Positions 62,918 through 64,000 of a DNA stretch of 64,000 nucleotides are shown here, one piece after another. Origin of the DNA: Egibacteraceae bacterium (lineage in GTDB: Bacteria > Actinomycetota > Nitriliruptoria > Euzebyales > Egibacteraceae); assembly GCA_040905805.1 (NCBI GenBank), contig JBBDQS010000136.1:18696-82695 (forward strand), in the 5' to 3' direction. Positions within the stretch are counted from its first letter, which is position 1; every line of letters starts with the position of its first letter. Position numbers and translations under genes: made by a program. A model generated the notes under the pieces. The model worked only from the letters and a program-made list of their open reading frames with translations. It did not search any database and had not been told where the DNA came from.

Positions 62918-64000
62918 GTGCCGCCCAACAGCGACCTCGCCGAGGCGCTGCCCGCCTTGGAGCAGATGTGTGCGCGGTTCGCTGACCGCCCCCATGCTGA
63001 CCGCCCCCCGGTTGTCTGTTGGCCAAGCGATGCTCGCCCCTGGTGGGTCGGGGGTGGGACTCTTGTGGATGGGGGGCAGGGAGGCCGATGGACTGTCTCA
63101 CCCCTGGTGTTGGATGGGTCCATGTCCGCTCCTGCGTCTGCTGCCCGCACCGACCTGGCCTGTGCCGCCGGGTCGGATGTGGACGAGCGCGCGGGCGGCG
63201 GCGGCGTTGTCTCACCGCTCGTGTTGGATGGGTTCATGTCCGCTCCTGCGTCTGCCGCCCGCACCGACCTGGCCTGTGCCGGCGGGCCGAGTGTGGATGA
63301 ACGCGCCCGAGGCCGCGGCGTTGTCTCACCCCTGATGTTGGATGGACCCATGTCGCCCACCGCGTCTGCTGACCTCGCCGACCCGGCTCCTGCCGGCGGG
63401 TCGGATGGGCTGGCTGTGGACGAACGCGCCTGCGGCCGCGGCACTGTCACACCCCTGATGTTGGATGGATCCATGTCGCCCACCGCGTCCGTTGACCTCG
63501 CCGACCCGGCTCCCGCCGCCGGGTCCGGTGTGGATGAACGCGCCCGAGGCCGCGGCGTTGTCTCACCCCTGATGTTGGATGGACCCATGTCGTCCACCGC
63601 GTCTGCTGACCTCGCCGCCCCGGCCGTGTGCCGGGCTGTTTGGGCGGCTCGCGGTCCGGTGGTGGCGCGTGAGCGGGGCCCGCGCTACGCCGCCGGGAAC
63701 CCGGCCGACGGTGACGTCGGTGGAGGCGGGGATGAAGGGTTGGGTGCGCTGTTGGGGTCGGCTGACGTGGGTGTGGTGGCTGGAGCGTTGGCGGGGTTGC
63801 CCACCGACCGTCTCGCCCGGGTCTTGGCCGCGACGGTCGGCCAGCTCGACGGTGCCGACGCCGGGCGGGTCGCGGACGGCGCGGTGGGCCGGTTGGACGG
63901 GGAGGACGCCGCCGCGGTGGTGGCTGCGGCTGCCCGGCCGTTGGCCGAGGACGCCGCGGGGCAGGTGTGCCGGTCGCTGGTGTCGGGTTGGGACGACGCG
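62918..64000 (+). CDS. Open frame with N-terminal tandem repeats, runs off the window
   Basis: From GTG 62918 the plus frame stays open to the window end (361 codons or more). After about 58 residues it enters tandem 38-41 residue repeats of the form VVSPLMLDGPMSPTASADLA with VDERARGR at the end, then from about 63700 a helix-rich region with repeats like LAGLPTDRLARVLAATVGQL and LDGADAGRVADGAVGRLDG. Real start may be the ATG at 63587; each repeat has its own ATG preceded by GGATGG. I cannot name a family. The minus frame is open across the repeats too, so coding is likely but not certain. Confidence 0.4.
   Translation, partial: MPPNSDLAEALPALEQMCARFADRPHADRPPVVCWPSDARPWWVGGGTLVDGGQGGRWTVSPLVLDGSMSAPASAARTDLACAAGSDVDERAGGGGVVSPLVLDGFMSAPASAARTDLACAGGPSVDERARGRGVVSPLMLDGPMSPTASADLADPAPAGGSDGLAVDERACGRGTVTPLMLDGSMSPTASVDLADPAPAAGSGVDERARGRGVVSPLMLDGPMSSTASADLAAPAVCRAVWAARGPVVARERGPRYAAGNPADGDVGGGGDEGLGALLGSADVGVVAGALAGLPTDRLARVLAATVGQLDGADAGRVADGAVGRLDGEDAAAVVAAAARPLAEDAAGQVCRSLVSGWDDA
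63094..63615 (+). repeat. Tandem repeat array, 114/114/123/114 bp plus partial copy
   Basis: Copies begin with TGTCTCACCCCTGATGTTGG-like sequence at 63094, 63208, 63322, 63445 and 63559. Spacings are 114, 114, 123 and 114, all multiples of three. Copies 3 to 5 are more alike than copies 1 and 2, suggesting stepwise duplication; the final copy merges into the downstream frame. Confidence 0.85.

Noticed and set aside
62875..63597. Minus-strand 240-codon frame across the repeat array
   Set aside because: Repeat units in multiples of three keep several frames open. The plus frame continues into helix-rich sequence and has better start sites. Not fully excluded.
63094..63615. CRISPR array
   Set aside because: The whole 114-bp unit repeats, without variable spacers, and there are no cas genes.

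Overview
The window is about 70 percent GC or higher, with high-GC third codon positions, many GTG starts, short gaps and four-base start/stop overlaps. The GlgE pathway, a mycoredoxin-like glutaredoxin, HemQ, ECF sigma/zinc anti-sigma pairs, a PASTA kinase and a mycobacterial-type SOS box all point to an actinobacterium. It may be a deep-branching one (Nitriliruptoria/Egibacter-like), but that placement is a guess. Many genes appear leaderless, with a TANNNT box 6 to 9 bases before the start codon.

Layout. 1-11.5 kb, minus strand: an ABC-2 exporter (ATPase plus two permeases), then a compact alpha-glucan operon glgE-treS-mak/glgB, followed by a K+/H+ antiporter and the start of a TrkH-like potassium channel. 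glgP is divergent at 11.6-14.1 kb, so the window holds both synthesis and phosphorolysis of alpha-glucan. 14-29.7 kb: an orphan NuoF-like flavoprotein, a PgpH-type HD phosphodiesterase with a methyltransferase, an ABC-F protein, an ABC exporter, a very large gltB with an intrinsic terminator in its leader, mycoredoxin, a small zinc-ribbon ORF, an SDR and an ArsC-like protein lacking the expected cysteine. 29.8-36.1 kb: a signalling locus (histidine kinase/response regulator divergent from a GAF-GAF-PP2C phosphatase and a REC-ATPase fusion), then an RlmA-type rRNA methyltransferase. 36.2-39.3 kb: HU, an ECF sigma/anti-sigma pair and HemQ.

39.5-54 kb carries a block resembling the mycobacterial fadD15-SRPBCC-ArsA-acyltransferase neighbourhood. 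It also contains a PIG-L deacetylase, a zinc-finger rhomboid protease, a GerMN lipoprotein, a baeRF/Vms1-like protein, a ROK glucokinase and two DUF2007-like proteins. 50-52 kb looks more accessory, with a sigma-like protein lacking region 4, an unknown coupled partner, a VOC protein and degenerate spacers. 53.8-61.4 kb: NagZ-like GH3, threonine aldolase, PASTA kinase, ThiE, a thioredoxin-fold lipoprotein and an orphan osmoprotectant-binding lipoprotein.

61.4-64 kb is the most mobile-looking part: a perfect-half-site SOS box upstream of a DUF6504 gene, a solitary DUF6431 transposon-type gene, and a tandem 114/123-bp in-frame repeat array inside an open frame that runs off the window end.

I saw no rRNA, tRNA, CRISPR array or complete insertion sequence.
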